Notes under the pieces: generated by a model
The model's input: only the letters and a program-made list of their open reading frames with translations
The model's database searches: none
What the model was told of the DNA's origin: nothing
Assembly: GCF_001077815.2 (NCBI RefSeq)
Contig: NZ_CP011310.1
Location: 2,356,001 to 2,420,000, forward strand
DNA from: Aurantiacibacter atlanticus
Lineage (GTDB): Bacteria; Pseudomonadota; Alphaproteobacteria; Sphingomonadales; Sphingomonadaceae
Length of the DNA: 64,000 bases
Direction: 5' to 3'
Shown here: positions 1 to 9,748 of the stretch, one piece after another
Layout: each line of letters starts with the position of its first letter
Numbering within the stretch: position 1 is the first letter of the stretch
Program-made: the position numbers and the translations under genes

Positions 1-2112
1 GAAGGCGGACAGCGCCAGATCGGGTTTGAAGCAGATAGCCTGGGATATGACCAGGGAACCAACACGATCACCGCGTCCGGCAATGTCCTGCTGAAATCAG
101 GTGATCAATCGGTCCATGCCGAAACCGTTTCGTGGGATCGCGAGTCCGGCGAAATCGTGGCGAGCGGTAATGTCCGTCTGGTGGACAAGGATGGCAACCA
201 GCTGTTCACGGATAGCGTCACGCTGACCGATGAACTTGAGGCAGGCGCGATGAGCAATCTGCTGCTCGCTTTCCGACAGGGAGGCCGGCTTGCTGCCGAA
301 CAGGCAACGCGAACTGCCGGTGGCGATATCGAACTGACCCGTGCGGCCTATTCTTCCTGCCCCGTGGTGGATGATGAAGGATGCCCGCAAAGTCCCAGCT
401 GGCGCATCACGGCAGAGCGGGTATTCTACGATGACGAAACGGCGCGCATCCGTTTTTCCGGCGCCTATCTGGAATTGTTCGGCACACGAATCCTGCCTTT
501 AATCGGGGTGACCTTGCGCGCCGATGGCGGGCCAAGCAGCGGGTTTTTCATTCCCGATATCGGCCTTACCGCTTCTAACGGGGTCGAAATCAGCGACAGC
601 TATTATTGGCGGATCGCCGACAATCGCGATCTGACGTTGACAGGCTATGTCTTTACCGAAGCCGCACCAATGTTGTCTGCGGAATATCGCCATCTGACGG
701 ACAATGGCGCATTCCAGATAACCGGATATGGGACATATGGTTCACGCATCCCGCTTAATGCCTCCGAACCTTCATCGGAAGATGACTTTCGCGGCTATTT
801 TGCTGCCAATGGCCGCTTCCAGCTGGACGAAAACTGGACAGCGTCCGGTTCCATCAGGGTTGCCAGCGACCGCACCTTCCTGCGGCGTTACGACATCAGC
901 CGTGATGACCGCATCCGTTCCACGATCGAGCTGGAGCGGATCGATGAAAATTCCTATATCTCGATTGCGGGATGGGCAACGCAGGCGCTGCTGGTAAGCA
1001 CCGATCAAGGGCGGGTGCCCTGGGCTTTGCCGCTCATAGATGCACGCTATCGGCTGCAGGATCCGGTCTTTGGCGGAACAGTGGAATTACAGGCCAATAC
1101 GCTCGCAGTCACGCGGGCAGAAGGGCAGGATACCCAGAGGGCGTTCACTGGTGCACGCTGGGATCTGCGCAGCATAACGCAAATGGGGCAGGAGATCACC
1201 CTGACAGGTCTCGTCCGCGGCGATGTTTATCATTCGGATCAGAACGAATTGACCCTTACGCCAAGCTATCGCGGCGAAAGCGGCTGGCAGGCGCGCGGCA
1301 TCGCGACCGCCGCTGTGGATGTCAAATGGCCATTTATCGGTGAATTTCTTGGCGGCACACAGATTTTGACTCCGCGTGTGCAAATGGTCGCTTCGCCTGA
1401 AATCCGTAATCTGGACATTCCCAATGAAGATGCGCGCGCCATTGATCTTGAAGATTCCAACCTCTTCGCGCTCAATCGTTTTTCTGGCTATGACCGCGTG
1501 GAAGACGGCGTTCGCGTTACCTATGGCCTCGACTGGCAGGCCAATATCCCCGGCTGGCGGATTAAGACGACTATCGGGCAATCCTACCGCCTGACGAACG
1601 AGGAAACGCTGTTTCCTGACGGAACCGGATTGAACGAAAAATTCTCCGATTTCGTCGGCCGGACTGAAGTGCGATATAATGATTTCGTCAAGTTCACGCA
1701 CCGTTTCCGGCTCGACAAAGACAATCTGGGTGTGCGCCGGAACGAGGTTGACGCGACAGTCGGCACGGATCGCACCTATGCGGAAATAGGCTATCTGCGG
1801 CTGAACCGCGATATCGATTTCTCGCTGGAAGATCTTCAGGATCGCGAGGAAGTGCGGCTGGCTGGCCGTGTCGCCTTTGCGCGCCATTGGTCTGTATTCG
1901 GCTCGGCCGTGGTCAATCTTACCAATCGCGACGAAGATCCGACGCTGGAAGCCGATGGCTTCGAACCGCTACGGACGAGATTGGGCATCGCCTACGCTGA
2001 TGACTGCCTTGAATTCGGTTTCACCTGGCGGCGCGATTATATCGAGCTTGCCGATGCCCAGAGCGGTAACAGCTTCCGCGTCTATTTCTCACTCCGCAAC
2101 ATCGGCATCTAG
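1..2112 (+). CDS. lptD: LPS-assembly protein LptD (5' end outside window)
   Basis: The frame is open from base 1 to the TAG at 2110, so the start lies upstream. LptD is the outer-membrane barrel that, with LptE, inserts lipopolysaccharide into the outer leaflet. The visible part begins in the periplasmic OstA-like jelly-roll repeats (turns of the type ASGNV recur) and continues into a long beta-barrel of alternating aromatic/polar strands ending in FSLRNIGI. A Cys pair in SSCPVVDDEGC resembles the disulfide region of the family. It is followed by surA, pdxA and rsmA, the classical lptD operon order, which supports the call. An internal GTG at 157 is not the real start. Confidence 0.93.
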   Translation, partial: EGGQRQIGFEADSLGYDQGTNTITASGNVLLKSGDQSVHAETVSWDRESGEIVASGNVRLVDKDGNQLFTDSVTLTDELEAGAMSNLLLAFRQGGRLAAEQATRTAGGDIELTRAAYSSCPVVDDEGCPQSPSWRITAERVFYDDETARIRFSGAYLELFGTRILPLIGVTLRADGGPSSGFFIPDIGLTASNGVEISDSYYWRIADNRDLTLTGYVFTEAAPMLSAEYRHLTDNGAFQITGYGTYGSRIPLNASEPSSEDDFRGYFAANGRFQLDENWTASGSIRVASDRTFLRRYDISRDDRIRSTIELERIDENSYISIAGWATQALLVSTDQGRVPWALPLIDARYRLQDPVFGGTVELQANTLAVTRAEGQDTQRAFTGARWDLRSITQMGQEITLTGLVRGDVYHSDQNELTLTPSYRGESGWQARGIATAAVDVKWPFIGEFLGGTQILTPRVQMVASPEIRNLDIPNEDARAIDLEDSNLFALNRFSGYDRVEDGVRVTYGLDWQANIPGWRIKTTIGQSYRLTNEETLFPDGTGLNEKFSDFVGRTEVRYNDFVKFTHRFRLDKDNLGVRRNEVDATVGTDRTYAEIGYLRLNRDIDFSLEDLQDREEVRLAGRVAFARHWSVFGSAVVNLTNRDEDPTLEADGFEPLRTRLGIAYADDCLEFGFTWRRDYIELADAQSGNSFRVYFSLRNIGI

Positions 2113-2278
2113 GCACTATCCACGATGCACAGCAAAGAGTTTGCGCGCGTGATTTGGAACTGCGGACACAGTTGGCTAGGGGGGATGGGACAGCCATTGG
2201 CTCAGCTAGGGTTAAGCCGGGATTTTCCATTAGGCATCGCATTATAGGGCGCAATATTACCGCGTCGTCGACAGGATT

Positions 2279-3652
2279 ATGAAACACGTGAAAGTCTTCG
2301 CGAAGAAAACCACTCGATTTGCGCTCGCCGGCCTTGGCGCCGCATTCATCATGTCATCGCTGACAAGTACCGGTGTGCAGGGGCAGGCCCAACCGAGCTC
2401 TAATGACTCCTTTAACCTGCCCGAAGACATTTCTTTCATCGTTCAGCCGAACAACCCGAATGAACGCCGCGCCACGGCGCGGGTCAATGGCTCCATCATA
2501 ACGGGCACCGATGTCGATCACCGCGTTGCACTTATCCTCGCTGCGCAAGAAATTGCCATCCCGCCTGAAGAAGTCGCGCGGCTGCGGTTGCAGGTTCTGC
2601 GCAATCTGATTGATGAAACCTTGCAGGTGCAGGAGGCTGCTGCCCTGGAACTTCCTGTCACACCGGAAGAAGTCAATCAGGCTTATGAACGGTTTGCTAT
2701 CGAATCGCGTGGAATGAGCGTTGCCGAACTGGACGCCTATCTCACTTCGATCGGATCATCGTCACGCAGCGTGAAGCGTCAGATTCAGGGTGAGCTAGCC
2801 TGGAACAATCTGCTGCGCCGCAATATCGCGCCCTTCGTGAATGTGTCCGAAGGCGAAGTGACTGATCTGTGGGAGCGCTTGCAGGAATCTCGCGGAACGA
2901 CAGAATATAGGCTCGGAGAGATCTTCCTTTCCGCCAATCCCAACAATCGCGATCAGGTTGTAGCCAATGCCAACCAGATTATTGAACAGCTTCGTGCTGG
3001 CGGCAGTTTCGTCGCCTATGCGCGGCAGTTCTCCGAAGCGTCCAGCGCTGTGGTCGGTGGCGACCTTGGATGGATCAGGCTCGCCCAGTTGCAACAGCCG
3101 CAGCTTGAAGCAGCTGCCGCGCAGATGACTCCTGGCCAGCTGGTCGGCCCACTGGAAATTCCGGGCGGATTTTCCATTCTGCTGATGATTGACGTGCGCC
3201 AGATCGGCATGCCCGATCCGCGTGACGCTTTGCTCAGCCTCAAGCAGATTTCCATAGCCTTCCCGGCCGGAATTACCGAGGCCGAGGCAGAGCAGCGCGG
3301 TTCCGAATTCATCAGCGCGGTGCAATCCATGAATGGCTGCGGTGATGCAGATGCGCGCGCCGCCGCCATTGGTGCCACCACCGTCAACAATGACGGAATT
3401 CCAGTCCGCGCGCTTCCAGAGGCTTTGCAGGGCATCATGTTGCAACTCAACGTCGGGCAGGTCACCCCGCCATTCGGCGATCTGACAGAGGGCATCCGCG
3501 TGTTAATGCTGTGCGGCCGGGACGATCCTACTGACACTTCCGGACCTAGCGTGGCCGCCATTATGGAGCAGATCGAAGAAGAGCGTATCAATCGCCGTGC
3601 CCAGCGCTATCTTCGCGATCTTCGCCGCGATGCCGTGATTGAATATGACTAG
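2279..3652 (+). CDS. surA: SurA-like periplasmic peptidyl-prolyl isomerase/chaperone
   Basis: The 457-residue protein begins with a signal peptide (basic MKHVKVFAKKTTR, then a hydrophobic stretch ending near residue 35). A SurA N-terminal helical chaperone domain follows (about 65-200), then one clear parvulin (PPIC) domain at about 205-305 containing the family segment GGDLGWI. The C-terminal part is helical with a weak second parvulin-like region. SurA escorts unfolded outer-membrane proteins, including LptD encoded just upstream. The gene lies 166 bases after lptD and 18 bases before pdxA. I chose the ATG at 2279 because the signal peptide starts there. Confidence 0.93.
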   Translation: MKHVKVFAKKTTRFALAGLGAAFIMSSLTSTGVQGQAQPSSNDSFNLPEDISFIVQPNNPNERRATARVNGSIITGTDVDHRVALILAAQEIAIPPEEVARLRLQVLRNLIDETLQVQEAAALELPVTPEEVNQAYERFAIESRGMSVAELDAYLTSIGSSSRSVKRQIQGELAWNNLLRRNIAPFVNVSEGEVTDLWERLQESRGTTEYRLGEIFLSANPNNRDQVVANANQIIEQLRAGGSFVAYARQFSEASSAVVGGDLGWIRLAQLQQPQLEAAAAQMTPGQLVGPLEIPGGFSILLMIDVRQIGMPDPRDALLSLKQISIAFPAGITEAEAEQRGSEFISAVQSMNGCGDADARAAAIGATTVNNDGIPVRALPEALQGIMLQLNVGQVTPPFGDLTEGIRVLMLCGRDDPTDTSGPSVAAIMEQIEEERINRRAQRYLRDLRRDAVIEYD

Positions 3653-3670
3653 GGTCAGGTCGCTGACACT

Positions 3671-4630
3671 GTGACAGCGAAGCGCGCCGCCCCGACCGCG
3701 CCCCTTGCAATATCGCTGGGCGATCCGGCGGGCATCGGACCCGAAATTATCGCAGCGGCATGGGCACGCCGTGAAGAATTCGATCTACCGCCGTTTCGTG
3801 TGATCGGTGGCAGCCAGGTTCTCTCGCATCTGCCGCTTGGAAACGAAATTCCTACCATGGAAGGGCCAGAGGGCGCTTATCTTCCCGGTCATCCCGATGC
3901 GGCATCAGCACAGATTGCTCTGGCTTCGCTTACGAGAGCAGTTGCTCTGGTGCGCGAAGGCACATGCAGCGGGATTGTCACCGCACCGGTAGCAAAATCC
4001 GCCATCGTACAAATCGCGCCGGGCTTCATTGGCCAGACGGAGTTCTGCGCCGATGCCTGCGAAATTGCGCGCGAAAACGCCGTTATGATGCTAGCCGGAC
4101 CTTCGCTGCGCGCTGTTCCGCTGACGGTGCATTGTGCCCTCGCCGATGTTCCCGGGCGGCTGTCGCAAGAGCTGATCATGCGCCGGACCCGCATTGTGGC
4201 CCGTGCGATGAAGGACGATTTCGGCCTTTCCGATCCGCGCATAGCCATTGCAGGGCTCAATCCCCATGCTGGCGAGGATGGCCATATGGGCCGCGAGGAG
4301 ATTGAAATCATTTCGCCCGCAATCTTCAAATTGCAGGCAGACGGCATCAATGTGACGGGACCGCATCCCGCTGACACGCTCTTCGCACCGCACAAGCGCG
4401 GCAGCTATGACGCCGCCATCGCAATGTATCACGATCAGGCACTTGTCCCCTTGAAGGCACTCGATTTCGATGAAGGTGTCAATGTGACACTGGGCCTGCC
4501 GATTGTACGCACATCTCCCGATCACGGCACCGCTTTTGACATTGCAGGCAAGGGTATTGCGCGTGCTGACGCCATGATCGCCGCAATACGGATGGCAGGC
4601 GAAATGGCGGCGCGGCGCGCCCATGGCTGA
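3671..4630 (+). CDS. pdxA: 4-hydroxythreonine-4-phosphate dehydrogenase
   Basis: PdxA oxidises 4-phosphohydroxy-L-threonine in the DXP-dependent branch of pyridoxal 5'-phosphate synthesis. The 319-residue product has the family hallmarks: GDPAGIGPEI near the N-terminus, a metal-binding His in the LNPHAGEDG region and YHDQALVPLK near the C-terminus. The start is a GTG at 3671. The 3' end overlaps rsmA by 8 bases, which indicates one transcript and probable translational coupling. Length is normal for the family. Confidence 0.95.
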   Translation: MTAKRAAPTAPLAISLGDPAGIGPEIIAAAWARREEFDLPPFRVIGGSQVLSHLPLGNEIPTMEGPEGAYLPGHPDAASAQIALASLTRAVALVREGTCSGIVTAPVAKSAIVQIAPGFIGQTEFCADACEIARENAVMMLAGPSLRAVPLTVHCALADVPGRLSQELIMRRTRIVARAMKDDFGLSDPRIAIAGLNPHAGEDGHMGREEIEIISPAIFKLQADGINVTGPHPADTLFAPHKRGSYDAAIAMYHDQALVPLKALDFDEGVNVTLGLPIVRTSPDHGTAFDIAGKGIARADAMIAAIRMAGEMAARRAHG

Positions 4631-5450
4631 ATTGCCGCCCCTGCGCGAAGTGATCAAGGCGCATGGCCTTTCGGCTTCAAAGGCGTTGGGCCAGAATTTC
4701 CTGCTCGACGAACAATTGCTGGATCGCATCGCTGCCATTCCGGGCGATCTTGCGGGCAAGGCTGTGCTGGAAATCGGACCGGGTCCGGGCGGCCTGACCC
4801 GCGCTTTCTTAAGGGCTGGCGCGCGCGTTACGGCAATTGAACGCGACAGCCGCTGCATCCCCGCCCTTGCCCAATTGCAGGAGGCTTTCCCCGGTCAATT
4901 GCGTGTGATCGAAGATGATGCGCTTAGCATCAATCACGATGATCTGATGGGTGAACCTTACGCCATTGTCGCCAATTTACCCTATAATATCGGGACGTTG
5001 CTATTCACCAACTGGCTGTCCGATCAGACATGGCCGCCGCGATGGACCAGCCTGACATTGATGTTTCAGCAAGAAGTCGCCCGCCGTATCGTGGCGGCTG
5101 CAGGTTCGGGCGAATACGGGCGGCTGGCGGTGCTGGCGCAGTGGCGATCTCGCGCAAAGCTGGCGATGAAGGTGCATCGCAGCGCCTTTACTCCGCCACC
5201 CAAGGTGATGAGCGCTATCATTCATTGCGAACCGATTGCCGCACCCGATAGTGTGCGGATCTCCACTCTGGCGCGCGTTACGGAGGCCGCTTTTGGCCAG
5301 CGACGCAAGATGCTGCGGCAGAGCCTCAAAGGGGTTGAAGGCGCATTGAGTGCGCTCGAAACGCTTGGAATTGACTCCACGCGCCGCGCAGAAACGCTTT
5401 TGGTGGAAGACTTCGTATCGCTGGCGCAATTGCTCGATCAGCGCCGCTGA
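4623..5450 (+). CDS. rsmA: 16S rRNA dimethyladenosine transferase (KsgA)
   Basis: This SAM-dependent enzyme dimethylates two adjacent adenosines in the helix-45 loop of 16S rRNA during small-subunit maturation. The 275-residue protein shows the KsgA N-terminus (LGQNFLLDEQLLDRI), the SAM-binding motif I (LEIGPGPGGLT) and the catalytic motif NLPYNIGT. The ATG at 4623 lies inside the end of pdxA. It closes the lptD-surA-pdxA-rsmA operon. About 75 bases without a clear terminator separate it from the next gene. Confidence 0.96.
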   Translation: MAELPPLREVIKAHGLSASKALGQNFLLDEQLLDRIAAIPGDLAGKAVLEIGPGPGGLTRAFLRAGARVTAIERDSRCIPALAQLQEAFPGQLRVIEDDALSINHDDLMGEPYAIVANLPYNIGTLLFTNWLSDQTWPPRWTSLTLMFQQEVARRIVAAAGSGEYGRLAVLAQWRSRAKLAMKVHRSAFTPPPKVMSAIIHCEPIAAPDSVRISTLARVTEAAFGQRRKMLRQSLKGVEGALSALETLGIDSTRRAETLLVEDFVSLAQLLDQRR

Positions 5451-5525
5451 TCCGCATCTGCCGGCAAGAGCTGGTTCGGCCCGCCTTGCCTCTCGCGCCA
5501 CAATATCCCATGCCCTGTTTGACAC

Positions 5526-6767
5526 ATGATGCGTGCCCCTTCAGAGCCGTTACATATGAAACAACTTTCACAAGAAGAGCGCGGCCTGATTGCCGGGATT
5601 GACCAGCAGCGTATGTTGGCGCGCACGCAGGCGTGGGCGTCTATCAATTCGGGCACTTCAAATCTTGCGGGTCTCGCCAAAGTGGCAGAGGCGCTGGCTA
5701 CCGACTTTTCCCTCTTGCCGGGTGAGATCACCTTGCACGATCCTGCCCCTGTAACCGTCGTTGATACCGATGGCCGAGAGGTGGAAAAGGAACACGGTCG
5801 CCATCTCGTCTGTTCAGTGCGGCCAGAAGCGCAGCGGCGCTTCCTGCTTACTGGCCATATGGACACGGTCTTCCCCGCCGATCATCCCTTTCAGGAGCTG
5901 ACCTGGCTGGATGATGACACGTTGAACGGTCCGGGCACTGCCGACATGAAAGCGGGCCTTGCTATCATTCTGGAGGCGCTTACAGCTTTCGAGACAAGTG
6001 AGGCTGCGCAATCTGTCGGCTATGACGTGATGATCAATGCTGATGAGGAAACCGGATCGCTATCGTCTGCCGCGCTGATTGATGCCCTTGCCCGGAACAA
6101 GGATGCCGCACTTACCTTTGAACCCTCTGCCCTGCCAGATGGCACGCTGGCCCATACGCGCGGCGGCAGCGGTAATTATGCGGTTACATTTACAGGCCGC
6201 TCCGCCCATGCGGGGCGCAATCCGCAGGATGGCCGCAATGCCATTGTCGCGGCCGCCGATTGCGTGCTTAAACTGAACGCGATGCAGCATGATGATCTGC
6301 CGATAAATCCGGCCAGGATTGATGGTGGCGCGGCAAACAATGTCGTGCCCGACCATGCCGTGCTGCGCTTCAACATTCGTCCGCGCACTACCCAGGCTGC
6401 CGAATCCTTCACGAAGGATATCAAGACAATGCTGGCCGAAGTTGAGCAGGAGCATGAAGTCGACATTCAGCTTCATGGTGGCATTTCGCGCCCGCCGAAG
6501 CCGGTGGATGAGCGGGCGCAGAAATTGTTTGATCTCGTCCGCGATACTGGCGCAGCGCTTGGCCAGCAAATCAGCTGGCAGAGCACGGGCGGCGTTTGCG
6601 ATGGCAACAATATTGCGGCCAATCATGTCCCCGTCGTCGATACGATGGGCGTTCGCGGCGGCAAGATACATTCGGCGGAAGAATTCATGATCGTGCCATC
6701 TCTCACTGAACGCGCGCAGCTATCGGCCATCGTGCTCCATCGCCTAGCCATGGGAGATCCGTTTTGA
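5526..6767 (+). CDS. M20-family zinc hydrolase (deacylase/peptidase-like)
   Basis: The 413-residue protein belongs to the M20 metallo-hydrolases: the metal ligands sit in LTGHMDTVF, GPGTADMKAG and the ADEETGS dyad, with a lid/dimerisation domain in the middle and a late His ligand in GKIHSAEE. No signal peptide is seen, so it is probably cytoplasmic. It overlaps astA by four bases (TTGA), so it is co-translated with the arginine succinyltransferase pathway. I infer that it could replace the desuccinylase step normally done by AstE, but the substrate cannot be read from sequence. The ATG at 5556 is an equally good start. Confidence 0.82.
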   Translation: MMRAPSEPLHMKQLSQEERGLIAGIDQQRMLARTQAWASINSGTSNLAGLAKVAEALATDFSLLPGEITLHDPAPVTVVDTDGREVEKEHGRHLVCSVRPEAQRRFLLTGHMDTVFPADHPFQELTWLDDDTLNGPGTADMKAGLAIILEALTAFETSEAAQSVGYDVMINADEETGSLSSAALIDALARNKDAALTFEPSALPDGTLAHTRGGSGNYAVTFTGRSAHAGRNPQDGRNAIVAAADCVLKLNAMQHDDLPINPARIDGGAANNVVPDHAVLRFNIRPRTTQAAESFTKDIKTMLAEVEQEHEVDIQLHGGISRPPKPVDERAQKLFDLVRDTGAALGQQISWQSTGGVCDGNNIAANHVPVVDTMGVRGGKIHSAEEFMIVPSLTERAQLSAIVLHRLAMGDPF

Positions 6768-7777
6768 GCTTTGTCATACGCGCTGCAACGGCGCAGGATT
6801 TGCAGCATCTGTATGAAATGGCCAAGCTGACCGGTGGCGGCTTCACCAATCTCCCACCTGATCGCAATGCGCTTACTACCAAGCTGAAAAACTCTGACGC
6901 AGCCTTTTCCCGCACGGCAGATGAAATCGAGGCCGAAACCTTCGTGCTGGTGCTGGAAGACACCGACACTGGCGCTGTGCGCGGCACCTGCCAGCTGTTC
7001 ACCGCTGTCGGTCAGGCATGGCCTTTCTATTCCTATCGCATAACCACGCTAACCCAGCATTCGCAGGAATTGAAACGTACCATCACGGCTGAGTTGTTGA
7101 GCCTTGTGAATGATCTTGGCGGTTGCAGCGAAGTGGGCGGATTGTTTCTTCATCCAGGTCAACGCGCGGGTGGCCTTGGCATGCTGATCGCGCGCAGCCG
7201 TTATCTTTTCATCGCCAGCCATCGCAAGCGGTTTGGCAACAAGCTACTGGCTGAATTGCGCGGCATTATCGATGAACGCGGCGGCTCACCTTTCTGGGAT
7301 GCGATTGGTGGCAAGTTTTTCGGCATGAGCTTTCAGGAGGCGGACGAATTCAACGCCATTCACGGCAACCAGTTTATCGCTGATCTCATGCCCAAGCACC
7401 CGGTCTATATCGCCATGCTGAGCGAAGAGGCGCGCAAGGTCATCGGCCTCCCCCACCCCAGCGGCAGGGCAGCAATGCGCATGCTGGAGAACGAAGGCTA
7501 TTCCTATCAGGGCTATGTCGATATCTTCGATGGCGGGCCGACCATGCTAGCCCCGACGAACAAGGTGCGCTCCATCGCCGATGCTCATCATGGGGCAGTG
7601 GAATCGACCACTTTGGACAAGGGCGAAAAATCGCTCATCGCCGCAGGCCACTTGCATAATTTTCGCTGCTGTTTCGGGGCCCGCGAAGTGCGCGGTGACG
7701 CTGTGGCGATTGACGCGCAAGCCGCGGACCTGCTGCAAATCGGCGAAGGCGATGCTGTGTGGAGCGTGCTACGATGA
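6764..7777 (+). CDS. astA: Arginine N-succinyltransferase
   Basis: AstA transfers succinyl from succinyl-CoA to L-arginine, the first step of the ammonia-producing AST catabolic pathway. The 337-residue product opens with the typical IRAATAQDLQHL segment and has the GNAT-related fold typical of the family, with GLFLHPGQRAGGLGML near residue 130. It starts with TTG at 6764, overlapping the stop of the M20 gene, and its own stop overlaps the astB start (ATGA). This chain of overlaps makes M20-astA-astB one translational unit. Confidence 0.94.
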   Translation: MSFVIRAATAQDLQHLYEMAKLTGGGFTNLPPDRNALTTKLKNSDAAFSRTADEIEAETFVLVLEDTDTGAVRGTCQLFTAVGQAWPFYSYRITTLTQHSQELKRTITAELLSLVNDLGGCSEVGGLFLHPGQRAGGLGMLIARSRYLFIASHRKRFGNKLLAELRGIIDERGGSPFWDAIGGKFFGMSFQEADEFNAIHGNQFIADLMPKHPVYIAMLSEEARKVIGLPHPSGRAAMRMLENEGYSYQGYVDIFDGGPTMLAPTNKVRSIADAHHGAVESTTLDKGEKSLIAAGHLHNFRCCFGAREVRGDAVAIDAQAADLLQIGEGDAVWSVLR

Positions 7778-9027
7778 GCAATCTGGTGGAGATCAATTTC
7801 GATGGCATAGTCGGCCCCAGCCACAATTATGCCGGCCTCAGTCTCGGCAACCTCGCCGCGACACGAAATGCAGGCGAACATTCCTACCCGCGCGCTGCGG
7901 CGCTGCAGGGCGTCGCCAAGATGCGCCACAACATGGCTATGGGCGTGGCGCAGGGGTTCTTTCTGCCGTTGCCCCGTCCCGATGTCGGCTGGCTGGAGGC
8001 GCTGGCTGCCGATGACACGACAGAGCCTGCCCTGATGGCAGGAGCATGGTCGGCCAGTTCAATGTGGACGGCAAATGCTGCCACAGTGTCTCCGGCCCCC
8101 GATACTGCCGACGGCAAATGCCATCTGACGGTCGCCAACCTTGTTACCATGCCACATCGCAGCCATGAATGGCCCGATACGCTGGCACAATTGCAGATCG
8201 CCTTTGCGGATACTGCGCATTTCGCCGTTCACGCGCCGGTGCCGCCATGTTTCGGTGATGAAGGCGCGGCCAATCACATGCGGCTTGCAAGGGCGCATGA
8301 TGCGCCCGCGTTGGAAGTTTTCGTCTATGGGCGGATGGGCGGCCCCTTCCCCGCCCGTCAGCATGAACAGGCCAGCCGCATTATCGCGCGCCAACATGGA
8401 CTGGCAGAAGATCGTGTCCTGTTTGTCGAACAGGCACCAGAGGCGATTGCTGCGGGCGCTTTCCATAATGACGTGGTGGCCGTGACGAATGAAAATGTGC
8501 TTTTCACCCACGAGCAAGCCTTTGCCGATCCGGCCGGCACATATGCCGCGATAGAGGAAAAATGCCCCGGCGCGCAGGTTGTGGAAGTATCTGCACGCGC
8601 TGTCAGCCTTGCGGACACAGTCTCATCATATCTGTTCAACGCGCAATTACTGACCCCGACCGATGGCGAAATGACGCTGGTAGTGCCGGAGGAGTGCCGC
8701 AGGAACGATGCGGTCTGGAAATGGCTTCAGGACATGCTCGCAGGCAATGGGCCTATTCGTCATGTGAAAATCGTGGATGTGCGCCAATCCATGGCCAATG
8801 GCGGCGGCCCCGCCTGCCTGCGTCTGCGCGTTGTCGCCGATCCCGCTGCGGTCGATCAGCGTTTCATGCTGGATGATACAAAGGCATCAGCAATTGAGCA
8901 TGTCGTCGGCCAATATTGGCCGGAAAGCATCGCGCCCGATCAGATCGGCAGCGACAGGCTGGCAGAAAGGGTCCGCGATGCACGGGCCCGTCTGCTGGAC
9001 GCGCTGCATCTATCCGAACTTGTCTGA
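7774..9027 (+). CDS. astB: N-succinylarginine dihydrolase
   Basis: AstB removes two ammonia molecules from N2-succinylarginine to give succinylornithine. The 417-residue protein starts MSNLVEINFDG, contains the conserved GPSHNYAGLS segment near the N-terminus, and carries the catalytic Cys in MANGGGPACLRLRV about 60 residues from the C-terminus. The ATG at 7774 overlaps the astA stop by four bases and is preferred over an in-frame upstream codon. The remaining pathway genes (astC, astD, astE) are not in this window. Confidence 0.95.
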   Translation: MSNLVEINFDGIVGPSHNYAGLSLGNLAATRNAGEHSYPRAAALQGVAKMRHNMAMGVAQGFFLPLPRPDVGWLEALAADDTTEPALMAGAWSASSMWTANAATVSPAPDTADGKCHLTVANLVTMPHRSHEWPDTLAQLQIAFADTAHFAVHAPVPPCFGDEGAANHMRLARAHDAPALEVFVYGRMGGPFPARQHEQASRIIARQHGLAEDRVLFVEQAPEAIAAGAFHNDVVAVTNENVLFTHEQAFADPAGTYAAIEEKCPGAQVVEVSARAVSLADTVSSYLFNAQLLTPTDGEMTLVVPEECRRNDAVWKWLQDMLAGNGPIRHVKIVDVRQSMANGGGPACLRLRVVADPAAVDQRFMLDDTKASAIEHVVGQYWPESIAPDQIGSDRLAERVRDARARLLDALHLSELV

Positions 9028-9141
9028 AGCGCCCGAAGGTGTCGGTTTGCTTTACACATCGCTCTGCGTTAACCATCAGAAATGGCGGAACTTAGCGGCT
9101 GGCACGGCATTTGCTGTGTAGGGTGTTAAGAAAGGGCACAA

Positions 9142-9381
9142 ATGCTTCAGAAAATTGCAAGGTTGTTTGTTATCAAAACCCGTTGGGAAGCGTTTCTGAT
9201 CATCTATGCCCTTGCCCTTGGCGCAACCTCGCGCGGGGCCGATTATATCGTGGAATACCCAGGCTGGGGCGGATACGCCCTGTTCTTTGCCTGCACCGGC
9301 GCCGTATTCCTGGCTGGCGCAAAAATCCTCGATTGCCTGAAATATGAGCGCGAGCATCGAGAGGTAAAGCCCGCTTCCTGA
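9142..9381 (+). CDS. Small membrane protein of unknown function
   Basis: This is a 79-residue open frame with its own ATG and space on both sides. It has two hydrophobic segments (about 18-33 and 43-62) separated by a short loop, with charged ends (basic N-terminus, KYEREHREVK at the C-terminus). I do not recognise a family. Codon use is like that of the neighbours. It stands alone between astB and the tmRNA gene, which is on the other strand. Confidence 0.6.
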   Translation: MLQKIARLFVIKTRWEAFLIIYALALGATSRGADYIVEYPGWGGYALFFACTGAVFLAGAKILDCLKYEREHREVKPAS

Positions 9382-9402
9382 TAATCAGAATTTCGTGAAG
9401 GT

Positions 9403-9745
9403 GGGGGTTTCTGTTGCTAGCTACCCCCGGAGCCCCGGAATCCGTTCTGTTGCCCGGTCGGTCCAACCGCGCTTTAGCCTTGTAAATTCAGTCCGTTAGG
9501 ACATCAAATTACGCAGCGATTGCGAGTGCTTCATTATCGTTGGCACTTGTGTGTTGTGAGCGTTTAACGGGGGATCTCAGCCCGGGCGAAAACAGTGCCT
9601 TTCAACACACGTCGATCCTAGTTCGGCCCCATCAGAATGCGCTGATTTCTCAGCGTTTTTGGTGGAGCCGCCGGGTACTGCCCCCGGGTCCGCTGTGCCT
9701 ATTGCACACCGCAATTTATCGCCATATCCCGCCGAAACGGGCAGG
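9403..9745 (-). ncRNA. ssrA: Circularly permuted two-piece tmRNA
   Basis: On the minus strand the acceptor piece comes first and ends in TCCACCA (plus positions 9666-9660). It is preceded by the characteristic GGACCCGGGGGCAGTACCCG segment of alphaproteobacterial tmRNA. After a short spacer the coding piece begins at 9630 with GGGGCCGAACTAGGATCGAC. The tag frame runs 9544 down to 9509 and encodes ANDNEALAIAA followed by TAA. This order is the permuted layout known from alphaproteobacteria, where processing removes the spacer to give two RNAs. tmRNA with SmpB rescues stalled ribosomes. The outer ends are approximate; a hairpin (9403-9408 with 9423-9428) marks the 3' side. Confidence 0.95.
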
Positions 9746-9748
9746 ACC

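Noticed and set aside
1087..1887. Long minus-strand frame of 266 codons inside lptD
   Set aside because: It lies fully opposite a recognised gene in the same operon and has no family-like sequence; it is a shadow of GC-rich codon use.
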